Shown piece by piece: positions 62,061 to 64,000 of a DNA stretch of 64,000 bases (within the stretch, counting starts at the first letter, position 1; each line of letters begins with the position of its first letter). A program made the translations under genes and the position numbers. The stretch lies in contig NZ_LKHV02000001.1 of assembly GCF_001431315.2 (NCBI RefSeq), positions 1,860,001-1,924,000 of the forward strand, in the 5' to 3' direction. Below the pieces are notes generated by a model. It was not told the DNA's origin. It saw only the letters and a program-made list of their open reading frames with translations, and did not search any database. This DNA comes from Candidatus Berkiella cookevillensis. Its GTDB lineage: Bacteria; Pseudomonadota; Gammaproteobacteria; Berkiellales; Berkiellaceae.

Positions 62061-64000
62061 CTAACAAGCTATCTCTTGCTTTATTCTGATAGTGTTTGCC
62101 AGATTTGGCTTCTTGGGAGACAGTTTTGGCAAAAGCGCTTCTACAGCATCTTCTTCTGGCTCTTGCTTCACGACGACAGGGCGTGTAAATCTTAAATTGC
62201 CACGCTTTTGTCCCACATAGATAACATCATCATCGTCTTCGTGCGAACCCAGATTTAAGGTGGTCTTTAAATTTTTGACTGCTTGATGCGGTTGTAACCA
62301 TGCCTGTAACAATCCTGTTAAGCCCTTTGGCGCAACATTCCCTTCTTGTTGATGAATGGCATTATCAATCAAGTAGGATAATCGACTCGAATTAAATACC
62401 ACAAAGATTGAAGAGAAAGCCATTGTAATACTTGCTAAAACTGGATTCAAAACAAAACCAAAGAATGGATATAATAAGCCAGAAGCAGCAATCAAACTGA
62501 GCACATTATAAAACCCTGTCCACAACAAGTTTTGATGAATATTTGCCATCGCTTGTTTAGAAATAGTCAACAAGATGGTTAAGTCCGATAAAGACTGTAC
62601 AGTCACTTTAGAACGTGTCGATGCATGCGTCCATGGTCCAACCGCAATCCCCACGTCTGCCTTGTTAATGGCTTCAATATCATTAGCGCCATCTCCAACC
62701 ATCGCAACAATACGTTTATTCTTTCTAATTTGAGCAATATAGGCTGCTTTTTGATCGGGACGCCTTTCAGCAAAGACTTTCTTAATGCCTAATTGCGTAG
62801 CCACTAAATTCGTTGAGGCTTCGTTATCACCAGAAAGCACGTATAAATCAATATTTTGCTTTCTCAACGCTTCAATCGTCGCTTTGGCATCTGGTCGAAT
62901 ATTATGTTCTAAGGCAATCATACCCACGCAATGATAATCTGGCTGATAGCCTGTGGCTTCTAGCTTACTGGCTTCCCTTGGTGTGGCTACAGCAATATAC
63001 AGTATGGTATAACCGTTTTTTTCCCATTCAGTTTCTTTGTTTTTAAAGCTATTGTTAATAAATACCTTTTTATTCTGTAACTGAGCATAATTGCCTACAA
63101 GGACTTTAACATGCTCTTTCATTTCAGTCTCAAGCACACCTTCAAGTCCATTATCCAATTGCTCCACACTAACAAGCTTAAGCGTATCTTGTAATGTGTC
63201 TTCTAATGCATGTGCAATCGGATGAGATGAGCCTTGTTCAATACTTGCAAAATATTTGAGTGCTTGCTTATCTGACCATCCAGAACGAGAGGTAAATACC
63301 TCTTTAACGGTAGGCTCAGTTAAGGTGCCTGTTTTATCAAAAACAATGGCATCTAATTGTGCAACCTTCTCAATGACCGTTGCTTGATGAACCAATATTC
63401 CCTTTTTAAACAATTTAAAAATACTAATCATTGTGGAAATAGGCGTCGCAAGTCCCAATGCACAAGGACATGCACACAAGGTAACAGCCAAAGCAGATTT
63501 AATCATATAAGCTAATTGAGGCGCAGGTCCCCAAATAAACCACCCAAGCCCACTTAAGATAGCGAGTGTAATAATGGCTGGCACAAATATTTTTGCGACT
63601 TTATCAATGGTTGAAGAAATAGAGGTTTCATTTGAATTACCGCGTCGTTTTGCATCTTCAATCAGTTTGGTTAAATTTCCTTCATCGCCATTTCGAGTCG
63701 CACACACATAAATCGTAGCACCTCGATTTAAACTACCACTGTGCACTGAGCTTCCTTTTCTAATGACACAAGGTTTTGCTTCTCCTGTGAGTGTGCTTTG
63801 ATCGAGGGTTGATTTTTCATCATCCTTAATGCCAATCACAACGCCTTCTACCGGTACACGCTCACCAGCCTTAATTTCCATGATGTCATGTTTTTTAAGT
63901 GTTTTATAAGGAATATTCTCAGTTTGTGCATTTTTTAGGTCAGAGATTAAAATTTTAGGAGAAAATTTTAATTTGAGTCGATTTGCTTGTTGTGGCTGCA
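62061..64000 (-). CDS. Copper-type P1B-ATPase, C-terminal part (5' end outside window)
   Basis: The frame stays open to base 64000, so the N-terminus (metal-binding domain and first TM helices) lies outside; about 646 residues are present. The Met at 63881 is internal. Visible: actuator 'LDQSTLTGEAKPC', metal-site helix 'LCACPCALGLATPI' (CPC), phosphorylation 'VFDKTGTLTEP', 'SSHPIAHALE' and hinge 'MVGDGANDIEAINKADVGIA'. The CPC motif indicates Cu+ (or Ag+) export. The last TM pair is followed by an unusual polar tail of about 110 residues, including 'VVVKQEPEEDAVEALLPKL' and ending 'TIRIKQEIAC'. Copper export would help resist phagosomal copper (inference). Confidence 0.9.
   Translation of the reverse strand, partial: QPQQANRLKLKFSPKILISDLKNAQTENIPYKTLKKHDIMEIKAGERVPVEGVVIGIKDDEKSTLDQSTLTGEAKPCVIRKGSSVHSGSLNRGATIYVCATRNGDEGNLTKLIEDAKRRGNSNETSISSTIDKVAKIFVPAIITLAILSGLGWFIWGPAPQLAYMIKSALAVTLCACPCALGLATPISTMISIFKLFKKGILVHQATVIEKVAQLDAIVFDKTGTLTEPTVKEVFTSRSGWSDKQALKYFASIEQGSSHPIAHALEDTLQDTLKLVSVEQLDNGLEGVLETEMKEHVKVLVGNYAQLQNKKVFINNSFKNKETEWEKNGYTILYIAVATPREASKLEATGYQPDYHCVGMIALEHNIRPDAKATIEALRKQNIDLYVLSGDNEASTNLVATQLGIKKVFAERRPDQKAAYIAQIRKNKRIVAMVGDGANDIEAINKADVGIAVGPWTHASTRSKVTVQSLSDLTILLTISKQAMANIHQNLLWTGFYNVLSLIAASGLLYPFFGFVLNPVLASITMAFSSIFVVFNSSRLSYLIDNAIHQQEGNVAPKGLTGLLQAWLQPHQAVKNLKTTLNLGSHEDDDDVIYVGQKRGNLRFTRPVVVKQEPEEDAVEALLPKLSPKKPNLANTIRIKQEIAC

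Overview
The window is AT-rich chromosomal DNA of a gammaproteobacterium. The housekeeping genes (tig-clpP-clpX-lon-hupB-tRNAs-ppiD, a five-tRNA cluster, folD, acnA, fumC, rpoS, ppsA/ppsR, prpBCD) are gammaproteobacterial in sequence and order. Eukaryote-like or exported proteins are scattered among them: two ankyrin proteins, one carrying a YopJ-type acetyltransferase domain, a Hanks-type protein kinase, a PTP-like phosphatase of the cysteine-phytase type, a Mip-type FKBP, and a 1155-residue coiled-coil orphan. This mix points to a host-associated, probably intracellular member of the Legionellales (Legionella/Coxiella/Berkiella-like). That placement is inferred from gene content, not from a database match.

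Layout. 1-14.0 kb: the 3' part of tamB, rpoS with a MarR regulator, acnA, fumC, an EAL phosphodiesterase with a degenerate GGDEF domain, ampG, a PAP2-like protein and mip. 14-22.7 kb: sdaA, a Kef-type antiporter, a TPR-methyltransferase, a small orphan, a methyltransferase resembling rickettsial outer-membrane-protein lysine methyltransferases, and immediately after it a beta-barrel outer-membrane protein. 22.7-31.4 kb (accessory): the 1155-residue orphan, the PTP-like phosphatase, a Rieske ferredoxin, a RAYT (REP-associated tyrosine transposase) bracketed by its presumed GGACAGCCA sites, and an ankyrin protein. 31.4-40.2 kb: ppsA/ppsR, a 71-residue double-glycine-leader peptide, the methylcitrate-cycle genes prpD-prpC-prpB, and an amino-acid antiporter. 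40.3-51.3 kb: the YopJ-like/ankyrin protein, a truncated ankyrin remnant, a beta-CASP nuclease, an RND efflux pump with its adaptor, and the protein kinase. 51.3-64 kb: ppiD, tRNA-Asp and tRNA-Val, hupB, lon, clpX, clpP, tig, five tRNAs, folD, and a copper-type P1B-ATPase cut by the window end.

The intergenic DNA is unusually rich in structured repeats. A roughly 155-bp multi-hairpin element occurs three times, each time at the 3' end of an effector- or virulence-type gene. A short palindromic family (seven units in three spacers) keeps its stems by paired changes. A 127-bp unit that folds into a 100-nt hairpin is tandemly repeated and has a diverged relative beside ppsA. There are also BIME-like inverted pairs and nested palindromes.

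Functionally, the central-metabolism genes fit growth on amino acids and short-chain acids (serine deamination, PEP synthesis, propionyl-CoA disposal, TCA steps). The protease/chaperone block is standard protein quality control. The accessory genes fit host interaction and surface modification. No CRISPR array, prophage or secretion-system locus is present.
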